From Gammaproteobacteria bacterium (GTDB lineage: Bacteria; Pseudomonadota; Gammaproteobacteria; Burkholderiales; Gallionellaceae), in NCBI GenBank assembly GCA_018820925.1, contig JAHJNJ010000035.1, positions 45,046-109,045 of the forward strand: a stretch of 64,000 nucleotides of DNA. Reading direction: 5' to 3'. Under the pieces are notes generated by a model. It ran no database searches. It was not told the origin of the DNA and worked only from the letters and a program-made list of their open reading frames with translations. A program made the position numbers and the translations under genes. Position 1 is the stretch's first letter, and the number at the start of each line of letters is the position of its first letter. Shown one piece after another: positions 1-10,261 of this stretch.

Positions 1-282
1 TCCGAATGGATTGTAGGCAGCCACCAGCGTATCCGAAACCGCCCCGTCGCCCTTGATCAGATACGGGTAATCGAACTGGTGTGCAAGCGCACGCTGGATA
101 TCGACTTCGGTCAGGAGCCCCAGTTTGATGCCGGCGTCTCCAAAGCGGAGATTCTCCGTCTTCTGCAGGTGCATTATTTGCTCCGCGTCATTGATGGAGA
201 GCTTTCCGGAATCGATCAGGATGGCTCCTATCGATCTGGCGGCTTTGATTTCGGATTTCATCTGCATGTTTGTGTCATTCAT
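1..282 (-). CDS. epsG: EpsG-like chain-length determinant tyrosine kinase, N-terminal part (runs off left edge)
   Basis: Minus-strand translation from ATG at 282: MNDTNMQMKSEIKAARSIGAILIDSGKLSINDAEQIMHLQKTENLRFGDAGIKLGLLTEVDIQRALAHQFDYPYL; matches my memory of the EpsG N-terminal region; sits directly after epsF. Confidence 0.7.
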   Translation of the reverse strand, partial: MNDTNMQMKSEIKAARSIGAILIDSGKLSINDAEQIMHLQKTENLRFGDAGIKLGLLTEVDIQRALAHQFDYPYLIKGDGAVSDTLVAAYNPFG

Positions 283-369
283 TTTGAAGTCGATAAGTTC
301 AAACGCTCGCTGCAGCAATCTGCTCGGACATCTTTCGGAATTGCCGGTTTTCCAAAAACCGGCCGGCGA

Positions 370-1800
370 CTAGGCGACCGTCACCGCCTTGCGAAACCGC
401 AGCTTCGACTTCATTGCGTCCGCCAGCCTTCTCAACCGCTCCTTCACACCCAGCGGTTTCGAGTCTTTCTTGAATTGAACCAGTACCGGTATGCCTGTTG
501 CAGACTCAAGCGATTCGCTTGTCCTGATGCGCTGATTCAGCATTTCGGCCACAAATGCCGCGCCCACGCCCAGCAGCGTTCCGAGGAATACGGCGATGAG
601 CATGTTCTTCGACATGTTCGGGGAAGAACGGCTGGTCGGTTCTATCGCCGGGGTGAGGACGGTGATGTTGGTCTGGTTGGACTGGCTTTGCAGATTGGTT
701 TCCGTGTAGCGCTGCACCACCGTGTCGTAAGCTCGCTGTGCCGACTCCACGTCTCTCTCCAGCACGGCGATCTGGTCGCGCTGGGAGAGGTCCTGAATCA
801 CTTGCTGCTTCTGGGACTCGATGGTCGCTTTCAATTCCGATTTTTTCTGCTTGTTGATGCTGTTCGCTGTATTGATGCTGTTCAAAATGTGTTGCGTTTC
901 ATCAGCCATTTTCTGCTTGAGCGTTGCGATCTGGCTTTCCATTGCCAGGTATTGGGGATTGTTCTTGCCCAGATTAAGGCTGGCTTCCTGTAGCCTGCTT
1001 TCCTGCCGGATGATCTCCGATTTGAGATTCAGGATGACCGGGTTTTGCATGACCTCAGCCAACGTGTCGCCACTACCGGCATATTTATGTTTACTCTGAA
1101 GATCGGCCGACTGTCCTTCGGTCATCACCAGTTGGCCGGAAAGTTCGGCGATTTTGGAGCTTTCCACACTTTGCACTCTGTAGCCGGAGGAAACCATGCC
1201 CGTCTTCTTCTGAAATTCGGCAAGCCGCGCCTGGGCATTCTCCAATTCTGTGCGCAGGGCCGCGACTCTCACCTGGAACCATTGTGCATATTGCCGTGCC
1301 GGTTCTACCTTCAATTCCAGATTGGTATCGATGTAGGCTTGTGCAAAAGCGTTTGCGGCGATTGCAGCAAACGCCGGGTCTTCCGATGAAAAGGAAATAT
1401 CGATGACATTGCTGTCCCGTGCCGGTTTGACTTCAAGCTTCTTCGAAAGCACGTTGCCCATCCACGCTACAAACTGCCCTTTGCCTTGTGTTGCATTGCG
1501 CCACTGCTCCCTGAGTTGCGGGTTCTCGTCGAACTTGAGCAGTGTGACCACGCTTTGGGCTACGCGTTGGCTGGTAATAATATCGGTCTGCGTGGATACA
1601 TAACTGGGCAATGCCATACCGGCCATTGCCATACCAACCAGCGGATCCGATTTAACGTCCAGCACCACGGTGGCTGACGCAACGTATTTATCCGGCATAA
1701 CCAGTGTTATAAGGAATGCACCCGCAACTGTGACAAGCAACACCGCAAGCGCTATCTTGTAACGTGCCAAAAGGATGAAAATGAATTGCTGAATGTTCAT
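370..1800 (-). CDS. epsF: EpsF/Wzz-type chain length determinant protein
   Basis: 476 aa, N- and C-terminal TM segments, long coiled coil, Wzz-like N-terminus (FILLARYKIALAVLLVTVAGAFLITLVMPDKYVASATVVLD). Confidence 0.85.
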   Translation of the reverse strand: MNIQQFIFILLARYKIALAVLLVTVAGAFLITLVMPDKYVASATVVLDVKSDPLVGMAMAGMALPSYVSTQTDIITSQRVAQSVVTLLKFDENPQLREQWRNATQGKGQFVAWMGNVLSKKLEVKPARDSNVIDISFSSEDPAFAAIAANAFAQAYIDTNLELKVEPARQYAQWFQVRVAALRTELENAQARLAEFQKKTGMVSSGYRVQSVESSKIAELSGQLVMTEGQSADLQSKHKYAGSGDTLAEVMQNPVILNLKSEIIRQESRLQEASLNLGKNNPQYLAMESQIATLKQKMADETQHILNSINTANSINKQKKSELKATIESQKQQVIQDLSQRDQIAVLERDVESAQRAYDTVVQRYTETNLQSQSNQTNITVLTPAIEPTSRSSPNMSKNMLIAVFLGTLLGVGAAFVAEMLNQRIRTSESLESATGIPVLVQFKKDSKPLGVKERLRRLADAMKSKLRFRKAVTVA

Positions 1801-1823
1801 TTGAATACCGTCATTTTTATGGC

Positions 1824-2630
1824 TTAAAAAAGGCTCTCACGAACATAGAGAACATCTTCGCTGTTGACAGGCGCAGTCAGGTCAAGCGATTTTTCTTCCA
1901 GCTTGCCGCTCGCACCGCGCCGGAATATCTTCATGTTTTTCTGCGTGCCGCGCAGGGTCGGGCCTCCGCTCTGGGCAAGCGCCTGCATCAGGGTCATGTT
2001 GCGTTCGACGCGGTAAGAGCCCGGCCGCTGGACTTCCCCGTAGATGTAATACATCGGGGCGCGCTGGACGTAGATGAGGTCCCCTCCTTCCACCAGCACG
2101 TCGTCCTTGCGTTTGTCATCCAGAAACAGGCCCGGAATGTCGATTTCCTTGCGAAAGGGTTTGTTGTTGCGCACGCCGGTCAAGATGACGCTGTCCGAAC
2201 CGATGCCATTTGCTCCCCCGGCCAAAGCCAGCACATCGGAAACATGCGTATTGAAAGTTTCCAGCGGATAGCGTCCGGGCCTGTTCACCTGGCCCAGCAC
2301 CGACACCTGATTGCCACGGATTTGGGTCAGCACAATGTTGACCTGGGGTTGCTGGACGAACTTGCCTTCCTTGAGCAAACCGGCAATTTTTTTCTCTGCC
2401 CCGGCAACCGTCAATCCGCCCAGTTCAACCGAGCCCAGCAGGGGATAGGAAATGACACCACTCTCCGAAACGCGAACTTCCGTCGTCAAGTCCGGATTCT
2501 GGAAAACCACGATGCGCATCGTATCGCCTGCACCCAGGCGATAGTCATTGTCCTCTGCGGCCTGCCCGATCACGCCGTATACGGCGAGCGACAGTAAAAG
2601 CAGCAGCCGCGTTATTCCTTTGCAAAACAT
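1824..2630 (-). CDS. epsE: EpsE/Wza-type polysaccharide export protein
   Basis: Signal peptide then DYRLGAGDTMRIVVFQNPDLTTEVRVSESGVISYPLLGSVELGG: poly_export/SLBB signature. ORF track extends further upstream; start chosen at the ATG before the signal peptide. Confidence 0.85.
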   Translation of the reverse strand: MFCKGITRLLLLLSLAVYGVIGQAAEDNDYRLGAGDTMRIVVFQNPDLTTEVRVSESGVISYPLLGSVELGGLTVAGAEKKIAGLLKEGKFVQQPQVNIVLTQIRGNQVSVLGQVNRPGRYPLETFNTHVSDVLALAGGANGIGSDSVILTGVRNNKPFRKEIDIPGLFLDDKRKDDVLVEGGDLIYVQRAPMYYIYGEVQRPGSYRVERNMTLMQALAQSGGPTLRGTQKNMKIFRRGASGKLEEKSLDLTAPVNSEDVLYVRESLF

Positions 2631-2969
2631 AACGTCTCCGAAAGATTGGTTGTTGCTGACAAACAATTGCGTTCCAACCTTCAATTTGTTGGCTAGTGCG
2701 GTACTTCGCTCCTGGCGATACTTACAGTGCAAACCCTTGCGGGTGTAACCGGGCGTTGCTGCCGCTCCTGTTTCATGATGTCGTATTGCGCTGCGCCAAC
2801 CCGACCTGCAATGAAACTTTGACTGCAAACGTGAGCCCCGGATAGCGTGCAACACCACATTGGCTGTGCCTGGAAAATGCCGGGCAAAGTCGAAGGGCTC
2901 AAGACCGGCTCAGCCCGAACGGTGTAAATACTTCACCCGGCCGGATCAATGGATATCTCTAAACTGCCC

Positions 2970-3908
2970 TTACTTGAGACCGACACCTTTTGCAATATCG
3001 GGAACAGATGCCTGCTCCGTTGCCTTGCCGTCCGCTTCCATTGCAGCCGGTTTCGCTTCGGCAACTGCCGTTTTGGCTCCCGGCTGGAACTCGCCAAAGT
3101 ACTCAATCTTGGCTCCCGCCTTGAGCGCCTTGATTTCCTTCTCCAGCGCCTCTTTCTTGCGGCTGTTGTTCAGATATTCCTGAATAACCGGCGTTGCCAT
3201 GTTTTCCGTGACAGGTTCCGCTTTTACGGAAACGACTTGCAGCACGCTGATCGATTTGCTGAGCTCGACAACCATCAATTTGCCTGAGGGCAATTGGCTT
3301 AACCTGGTCAGCATCTCAAGCGGAAGCTGTTCGGCCGGCTTCACGCCCGACTGGATAGTCGAAGTAATGTTCTTGCTTTTCAAGGAAGCGGCAATCGCAT
3401 CCAGGCTCTCGCCTTTGCCTGCCATCTCGCGTATCGATGCCGCCAGCTCCGGCTTCGATTCGACTTCAAGTTCCCGCAGGTTGAAGATTTTCCTGTTGGC
3501 GAACAATTCCGGGTGCTCTTCATAGAATTTGTGCATCTCTGCCGGAGTCGGCTTGGGAATACCGGTGATGATCGGATCCATATAAGCGCGTGCCAGGATG
3601 GTGTTTTTCGCGCTCTCGATTGACTGCATAACTTCCGGTTTGCGATCCAGCTTCATTTTGACCGCCTGTTGATCGGCAAGATTTTGCACGATCAAATTGT
3701 CCAGCACTTCTTTCTTGGCATCGTCAATTGTCTTGCCGGGCACGACCGGTATCGTTGACAGCGCCGCATTCACCTGGCTGATGGTAATTTCTTCGTCATT
3801 GATTTTCGCAGCCACTTGAGTTGAAGCTTTGGCTTTGTCGCCGCATCCGGATAACACGGCAGTCGCCATCAATAGGGATGCCAGAGTCACATTCACGCGC
3901 TTGTTCAT
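2970..3908 (-). CDS. epsD: EpsD-family peptidyl-prolyl isomerase-like lipoprotein
   Basis: Lipobox (LSGCGDKA), SurA/parvulin-like N-terminal region, position in eps order. Confidence 0.75.
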   Translation of the reverse strand: MNKRVNVTLASLLMATAVLSGCGDKAKASTQVAAKINDEEITISQVNAALSTIPVVPGKTIDDAKKEVLDNLIVQNLADQQAVKMKLDRKPEVMQSIESAKNTILARAYMDPIITGIPKPTPAEMHKFYEEHPELFANRKIFNLRELEVESKPELAASIREMAGKGESLDAIAASLKSKNITSTIQSGVKPAEQLPLEMLTRLSQLPSGKLMVVELSKSISVLQVVSVKAEPVTENMATPVIQEYLNNSRKKEALEKEIKALKAGAKIEYFGEFQPGAKTAVAEAKPAAMEADGKATEQASVPDIAKGVGLK

Positions 3909-4544
3909 GATGGAATTGCAAAATAGGTTTGTCATAAATCCTCTTTGAACTTTAAATTTACACATCAAAATAAATTCCGATATTTCTCCGCAGGCTCACA
4001 TCATTTGGGCACCCATCTCGTCAATGTCATCCGGCACAGGCAATCCAGACCCGGAACAAAGGCGGGGCACCTTGATCAATCTTGCAAACTGCGCAACAGG
4101 AATTAAGCGACTGCGCAATCTAGAGCATTTAGATGACAGATTGATGAACCTGTCCGCACGGACTGACCCATCGATTGCGCTCAGGATCAATGACATTATC
4201 GAAAGACAGCGAGCTATCACGTTGAATGCGGTCTGTATTCCGTTCATGGTTCGACAGACTATGCGTGTGTTGTTGGGGCGAATGCTCCTTAATCCAAATT
4301 TGTTCATCAGGCCGTCATACCGGTCAATAGTTACAGCGCGTGGACTGTCTGCCGATTTGTTTCAGCCATGCAATTCGTAGTAACAAAGGTGACACAAACC
4401 ATAGTCCGTTTGGATTAACCACCGGCCTTTTCTTCATACATTTTCTTCACACTGATCCATTAGCATCCTCTTGCGCCGAATAATTCTCATTATTTAAAAA
4501 CTGCCATGCGAAATAGATTCAAGGCATCTTGTTCAACCGTGCAC

Positions 4545-4853
4545 ATGAACAAGAAACTGTTGCCTTTGCTGGTGTTGGCGCTTTGCCAGGCCGGCTACGC
4601 CAGCGCAAATATCGATCTGATCGCAATGGGAAGTCTGGACGGAAGTTCAGCCGTCTCGTTGGCGGAACTGTCCGGTTTGACTGATCTCTTGGCAAATGGC
4701 ATTGCCGGGAATGATCTCGGCAGCAACGCCCCGGCCTGCGTTATCGCCGCCGTCCCCGAACCCTGTGCTCTGATGCTCACCGGTCTGGGCCAGCTCGAAT
4801 TCTTGGTCCGCAACAGGAAATCGGCATTCAACAACAATACGTTTGCAGCCTGA
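4545..4853 (+). pseudogene. Internally deleted PEP-CTERM protein remnant
   Basis: Signal peptide plus ANIDLIAMGSLDGSS...LSGLTDLLANGIAGNDLG (start of a phytase-like PEP-CTERM protein, from memory) runs directly into VPEPCALMLTGLGQLEFLVRNRKS (PEP-CTERM tail). Confidence 0.6.
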
Positions 4854-4877
4854 TCATTGCCGTTTGCTATGATCATT

Positions 4878-4902
4878 ACCCCGCTTCGGCGGGGTTTTTT
4901 TT
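4878..4902 (+). terminator. Rho-independent terminator
   Basis: ACCCCGCTTCGGCGGGGTTTTTTTT. Confidence 0.85.
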
Positions 4903-4922
4903 CGCCGGGGATAATTCAAAGG

Positions 4923-6197
4923 TCAGAACGTCACCAGGAAATACAAGTTTGCACTCTTGTCGGAAAACTCGTAATTCGCGTAGTTGGAAGTGCGCGTGGA
5001 ATGTTGCAGCGACAGGTTGAAATTCAATGCTCGGTCCGGCGCCCATCCAATACCGAATTCTTGCGATTGGTAGACATCGCTGCGGGCAAGCGTGTTGGCC
5101 ACTACCGGGTTGCGGAAATCCGTATTGCTGCGCAGTATCGATATATAAAGGTTTGCTTTCGGACTGGCCTGCCAGCCGGGCGAGATCGACACTGTGTCGG
5201 TAACATAGTAACTGCTGGCCGTATCAAACCAGCTGCTGATCCTTCTGTTCATCGCCACGTTCAGATAAGTCTTGCCGGTGGCACCCCATGCATATTTGAG
5301 GCCCCGTTCCATCCCGCTGTAGTCGCGTTGGGAAAATACCGGATATTGACGCTTGATGTTTTTCAGGTTGCCGCTCAGGACGGACTTTCCCGTAACTTGC
5401 CAATTGACCAGGATCTCCTGCTGCTTTTCCGTATATTCGGTATCGATTTGCGCCACATAGTACAGTCCCGCATTGCGATAGCTTCCGCGGATAGTGCGCG
5501 ACATCAGCGTGACCCAATTCCCGCCGGACGGATCGTATTTCAGGCCCCATTCTTTTGTATTGGTTCGATAACTCAAACTGTTGGCAGTAGTCACACTGCT
5601 GGTTGAGTCTTCTCTGGCGATGCCCAGCAGCAGATGCCAGTTGCTCTGGAACCACCAATCCGCGGTCAGGCGGGGAGTGGAGATGGTTTTAAGGTTGCGG
5701 CTATTGGTCAGGACATCGGCAAAACTGTACAAGGTCTGGGTCCGGTTTTCGCTCAATGTGCCGTGCAATTTCGAACCCGGACTCCAATTCCACGCGGCGT
5801 AATAGGCGGTGTCGTTATAGTTGAGAGCTGAAAATGTGCGGTATTTATTGTTGGTCCCTTTGGCTCTAAGCAACAATTCCTGGTTGGCGTATTTTTTATC
5901 CAGGTCAATGCCCAGCGATAACTGTTGAATACGATCCGACTTGCCCGGTGTCCCGAGCCACAATTGAGGATCAGCCCAGGAAGGCAAACGGTATATGTTG
6001 CTGTCGTAATAGTAGCCCGCTGAAGCAGTGTAATTCACGGTGTCGAACTGGTCGGCAAAAACGGGCGGGCCAAACAGCAAAACCAGTAATCCAACCCCGC
6101 TTCCCGGAATGATTTTTATGGCGACCGTTCTGGACAAACAAGGACTCACACCTACTCCCGGCTTCATGCGCAAAAATGCAGCCAAGCAGTCTGCCAT
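4923..6197 (-). CDS. epsL: EpsL-like outer-membrane beta-barrel protein of exosortase-associated EPS locus
   Basis: Signal sequence, YTASAGYYYDSNIYRL, alternating beta-strands, C-terminal FLVTF; head of the eps gene order. Exact start uncertain. Confidence 0.7.
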   Translation of the reverse strand: MADCLAAFLRMKPGVGVSPCLSRTVAIKIIPGSGVGLLVLLFGPPVFADQFDTVNYTASAGYYYDSNIYRLPSWADPQLWLGTPGKSDRIQQLSLGIDLDKKYANQELLLRAKGTNNKYRTFSALNYNDTAYYAAWNWSPGSKLHGTLSENRTQTLYSFADVLTNSRNLKTISTPRLTADWWFQSNWHLLLGIAREDSTSSVTTANSLSYRTNTKEWGLKYDPSGGNWVTLMSRTIRGSYRNAGLYYVAQIDTEYTEKQQEILVNWQVTGKSVLSGNLKNIKRQYPVFSQRDYSGMERGLKYAWGATGKTYLNVAMNRRISSWFDTASSYYVTDTVSISPGWQASPKANLYISILRSNTDFRNPVVANTLARSDVYQSQEFGIGWAPDRALNFNLSLQHSTRTSNYANYEFSDKSANLYFLVTF

Positions 6198-6264
6198 CCT
6201 TTCATGAACGATTGATGAACCCTGTTAACCTGATGGATGAACAAGATAAGGCAACCGTCTGGTG

Positions 6265-8433
6265 TCACACGTTGCTGTAATTGTCCGAGCTTTTTCTGCG
6301 GGCGACTATCGCCATACCACCCAATATGCTCGCCAGCAGCAATTGTCCCCACCAGGGCAAAACCGGCACATCGTTCTCGTTGTTGTCGATGATGGCCACC
6401 TGTATCGTTGCCGCGCCGTTCGCCGCCACCGGATCGGGAACATCGGATGAGACGCTGGCTGCAAGCGTTTCAATCGTCACACCGTCGCCCCACAACAATT
6501 GAATCGACAGGATGGCACTTCCGCTACTCGCGATATCGCCCGAGTTACAGGTAACGGTTGCGCCAGTGGCCGAGCATCCGGCTGGTCCCGCAACGAAACC
6601 GGTTCCACCGGGAAGCGTCAGGGTGGCGACGACGTTTGTGGCAGTTTGCGGCCCCGCGTTGGTTATGGTCAGCGTGTAGGTGGCCGTGCTAGCGGGGGAT
6701 ACATTGCCTGGTCCCGCCAGGTTTAACGACAGGTTTGCCGCTGCTGCCGTATTCAAACTCCAATTCAACACAGCGTCGCCGGCCGCAGCATTGAAGCCGT
6801 CGATGGCAATTTCATATTCCGTCCCGGCTTGTGCCTGAAACAACAGGCCGCTCGTGTTACCGGACGAGCCGTCGTTGTCATTTGCGGCAATCTGCAGCAG
6901 TGCGCTGACTCCCGTTCCGGTGTAAACCCCCAGCAGGGAATCAAACCCGCTGCCGTGAGTATTCAAACTGACTTGTCCGCCAGCGGGCGCAGTCCATTTC
7001 CACCAGACCGAAGCTCCGCCGCTGTTCCCGGCATGATTGGACTCCCCTGTTTCCCTGGTGGCCAGCATACTCGTCCCGCTTGTAGTGCCTGTGCTTCCAC
7101 TCAGCAAAACTCGATTGGCGTACGCATCATTTGCGGGTCTTGCTGCTTCGAGCAAGTTCAGGCGCGGCTTGACCACGCCGTTGCGTGCATCGGTCACCGG
7201 CGTGCCGCTGTCGATCAGACGCGTTTGCGCCTGGACCAGCGTTTCGGCGGGAAAAGTCGAACGCAGAACCGCGAGCGCACCTGCCACATGCGGACTGGCC
7301 TGCGACGTGCCGCCCATGGTGAAACCTGCAGCGGTAATCAGCGCGCCCGGTGCCAGCATGGTCAGGAAACTCGCGCTGTCGGAAAAGCACGTCACCTTGT
7401 CCGCAGCTGTCGTCGCATCGGAACAGAGCGTGCTGCCCCAGTTGATCGCGCCGATATTTGCATCATAGACGGCGCCCACCGAGACCACCCCGGGAGTACA
7501 GGCCGGCTTGCCCAGCCCATTCGTGTAAGTCTCGTTACCGGCAGATGCAACCACAGACATCCCCGCATTGATCACATTGGTCAACGGCGTCGCAAAAGGA
7601 TTGCCGCTGGCGCACGGCGCTGTATTCAGGCTGCCATCCCCCAGGCTCATGTTGACTGCCACGATGTTATTTGCCACGCGGTTGGCAATTGCCCAGTTGA
7701 GCGCCGAAAGGATGTCCGAAAAATTGGCCGAAGTGCCCGAGAACGCATCGAGCATCGCAATGCGGGTATCGGGTGCGATGCCCAGCACGATCGCCGCGAC
7801 ATTGGTGCCGTGGCCAGTGTTCGTTGACCCTGTCCCGAACTGAAGTGAGGCGACGACATGGCAAGCGGCCGGGATTCCGGGTGCGGTACACGAACCAAAT
7901 GCTGCGCCGGTATAGTCGATGCCGTCATCGATCACCGCCACCGTCGTTCCATTCCCGCGCTCCCCGACTGCGGCCACCGTTGGCTGATTGACCAATGGCA
8001 GACTTTGCGCGAGCACATGGTGGGCTTTTCCATCCTCGTACAAGGCCTTGATGCCGGGCCGGGATGCCAGCGAATTCAGGGCTGCAAGCGATTGGACATG
8101 CTTGAACGACATGGGAAGATGACTGTAGTCTTTCTTGTCCTGAATTTCCGGGAACCTCAATGCACTGTCGACTTGCTGTTTGAGAATACGGTACTGGACG
8201 GCCTTGTAGGCAAGAATCGAAGCGTCATCCCGGTGTCCCGGTGCGAGCTTGCGTCGTTTGCCGGCTTCTTGTTCGACGGCTGAAGACTCATACTCCACGA
8301 TCACATCAACCGCCTGGCCGGCCTGCAGGCGATTAACCGCATTTGCCGGAACAATTGCCGCAGCGGAAGCCATCTGAAAGCAGATCAGGCAACCGAGGGA
8401 GATCAATAACCGACTGACGCGGAGTTTGGCCAC
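6265..8433 (-). CDS. S8 (subtilisin-like) serine peptidase with DUF11-type domain and C-terminal VPVLPWWG-TM-RRK sorting-like tail
   Basis: VAVIDDGIDYTG (Asp), GHGTNVAAIVLG (His), GGTSQASPHVAGALAV (Ser); DUF11-like TATYTLTITNAGPQTATNV; C-terminus VPVLPWWGQLLLASILGGMAIVARRK. Confidence 0.9.
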   Translation of the reverse strand: MAKLRVSRLLISLGCLICFQMASAAAIVPANAVNRLQAGQAVDVIVEYESSAVEQEAGKRRKLAPGHRDDASILAYKAVQYRILKQQVDSALRFPEIQDKKDYSHLPMSFKHVQSLAALNSLASRPGIKALYEDGKAHHVLAQSLPLVNQPTVAAVGERGNGTTVAVIDDGIDYTGAAFGSCTAPGIPAACHVVASLQFGTGSTNTGHGTNVAAIVLGIAPDTRIAMLDAFSGTSANFSDILSALNWAIANRVANNIVAVNMSLGDGSLNTAPCASGNPFATPLTNVINAGMSVVASAGNETYTNGLGKPACTPGVVSVGAVYDANIGAINWGSTLCSDATTAADKVTCFSDSASFLTMLAPGALITAAGFTMGGTSQASPHVAGALAVLRSTFPAETLVQAQTRLIDSGTPVTDARNGVVKPRLNLLEAARPANDAYANRVLLSGSTGTTSGTSMLATRETGESNHAGNSGGASVWWKWTAPAGGQVSLNTHGSGFDSLLGVYTGTGVSALLQIAANDNDGSSGNTSGLLFQAQAGTEYEIAIDGFNAAAGDAVLNWSLNTAAAANLSLNLAGPGNVSPASTATYTLTITNAGPQTATNVVATLTLPGGTGFVAGPAGCSATGATVTCNSGDIASSGSAILSIQLLWGDGVTIETLAASVSSDVPDPVAANGAATIQVAIIDNNENDVPVLPWWGQLLLASILGGMAIVARRKSSDNYSNV

Positions 8434-9049
8434 AAAGATATATCTTCGGATGGATGGTTGGGTAATCCACCATTATCGTCCGGCGAATATAACCAGAGCA
8501 TTACATCGTCAGTTGTTTTGCTGGTCCTGGCGGACTATTAAGTGTCACACGGATGAAACAGGATCAATTCAGGATGCTTGTGCCTGGCAGCGTTTCCCGA
8601 ATCGGGTCTGCGGGATTATTTTGAAAAAACAACCTGCGTTCGCCTCTCATGTTGATGGTGCTTTTCGCAAGTCTGTTGCCGGTCATGCATTTCGGAGGGA
8701 ATTATGCTGGCGGCGATGGATCGGAGCGGCTTTCTGCAGGGCGGCGTGCACTTCGTAACAGTCTTGGTGGCTGCAACTGCCGGCAGTTCAGCTTCGGAAT
8801 ACGCAACAAAAGCACGGGGCGATTCGAAATGTTTTCTACTCAAAGCGAAATATTCATTTCCCCTGTCATGTATCTGACACGTCTATTTTGTATTGTTGCC
8901 AGATGGCGGTACTGTTTCCTGGCCGAGGTCAATGTCGAGCGTTCGCAACCCTATCATTTGCTTTGCCGCAGCTTTGTGCATCGCAGGAAGAAAATCCTGC
9001 ATCCACGCCCTGTACGGGTTCCCGCTCCCGATATCACTTTGGAGTTTAA

Positions 9050-10090
9050 ATGAATAATAAGTATCTGCATTTAACCCCCGGCAATAAATCGGAGAGTCCT
9101 TCTGTACGGCAATTATGCAAATATCAGTCACCCGTTGAGGAAAATGCGACCTGCCTGGAAGTGCTTGATCATTTTCTCGCCGACGTAAAACTCTATGCTT
9201 TGCCGGTCGTGAACAACAACAACATCCCGTCCTGCATCATCAACAGGCATCTTTTTGTCGAGTATTTCTCAAGAAAATATATCCCGGAGATTCACGGAAA
9301 AAAGCCGGTATTACAGTTTTTGAAAGATGACTTGACTGAAGGATTGGCGGTTTTTCCCGGAGCGGCACCGATCATCGTCGATGAATCAACCTCCATTGAC
9401 GATGTCGCGCAAATGATCATCGGCGCCGGAATGCAGCACATGGTGACCGGGTTTATCGTTACCGCAGATGGCGCATATCTGGGCATTGCCAATGGCCACG
9501 ATCTGCTTCATGAAATCACACAGCGCAAGCAGGCCGACCTGTATTTCCTGGCGCACTACGACCACCTGACCGGAATACCCAATCGCATGCTGTTTGGCGA
9601 CCGCCTGATGCAGGCCTGTCGCGAAGCTTTGCGCAACAACACCCTGGTGGGGCTGCTGTTTGTCGATGTCGATCGCTTCAAGCAGGTCAATGACTCCCAC
9701 GGACACAGTTTCGGCGATTTGCTTTTGTGCGCTGTCTCCGGTCGTCTGCAGTCCTGCGCGCGCGAGGCAGATACCATCGCCCGCCTGGGCGGTGATGAGT
9801 TTGCCATTCTGATGGACAACCTGAAAGATGCAGAGGATCCGAAGATCGTTGCACAGAGAATCGTCACTTCGATGCAGAAACCACTGCATATTTCCGGGCG
9901 CATGCTGTCGGTCTCCGTCAGCATCGGCATCGCCATCTACCCGAAGGACGCCGCCGATGTCGCCCTCCTGCTTGCCAAAGCCGATACTGCCATGTACGAG
10001 GCAAAATCAAGGGGACGAAATGGCTTTCACATCTACACTCCCGGCCTTTCAGTTTACGACGACTCGCAAATGTCATTAAACCGGGCTTAG
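9050..10090 (+). CDS. CBS-domain-like GGDEF diguanylate cyclase
   Basis: HYDHLTGIPNRMLFGDRL...RLGGDEFAIL; N-terminal CBS-like pair. Confidence 0.9.
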   Translation: MNNKYLHLTPGNKSESPSVRQLCKYQSPVEENATCLEVLDHFLADVKLYALPVVNNNNIPSCIINRHLFVEYFSRKYIPEIHGKKPVLQFLKDDLTEGLAVFPGAAPIIVDESTSIDDVAQMIIGAGMQHMVTGFIVTADGAYLGIANGHDLLHEITQRKQADLYFLAHYDHLTGIPNRMLFGDRLMQACREALRNNTLVGLLFVDVDRFKQVNDSHGHSFGDLLLCAVSGRLQSCAREADTIARLGGDEFAILMDNLKDAEDPKIVAQRIVTSMQKPLHISGRMLSVSVSIGIAIYPKDAADVALLLAKADTAMYEAKSRGRNGFHIYTPGLSVYDDSQMSLNRA

Positions 10091-10261
10091 GAGTTCAGCC
10101 GGCAACATTGAAATTCTTCACTACCGGCGCACCAATAAAGGTCTGATTCAGCCCTCACCGAGCATCCGGAAATCGCACTGGCTTGTCAGGGGACTAGCCG
10201 CCACCTCATGTTTGTAACAAATTTGAAACAGTAAAACTCTAAAGTCGGGGAAGGGGGTGGT

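Noticed and set aside
10200-10250. Possible Pho box upstream of phoU
   Set aside because: TTTGTAACAAATTTGAAACAG resembles a PhoB site only weakly.
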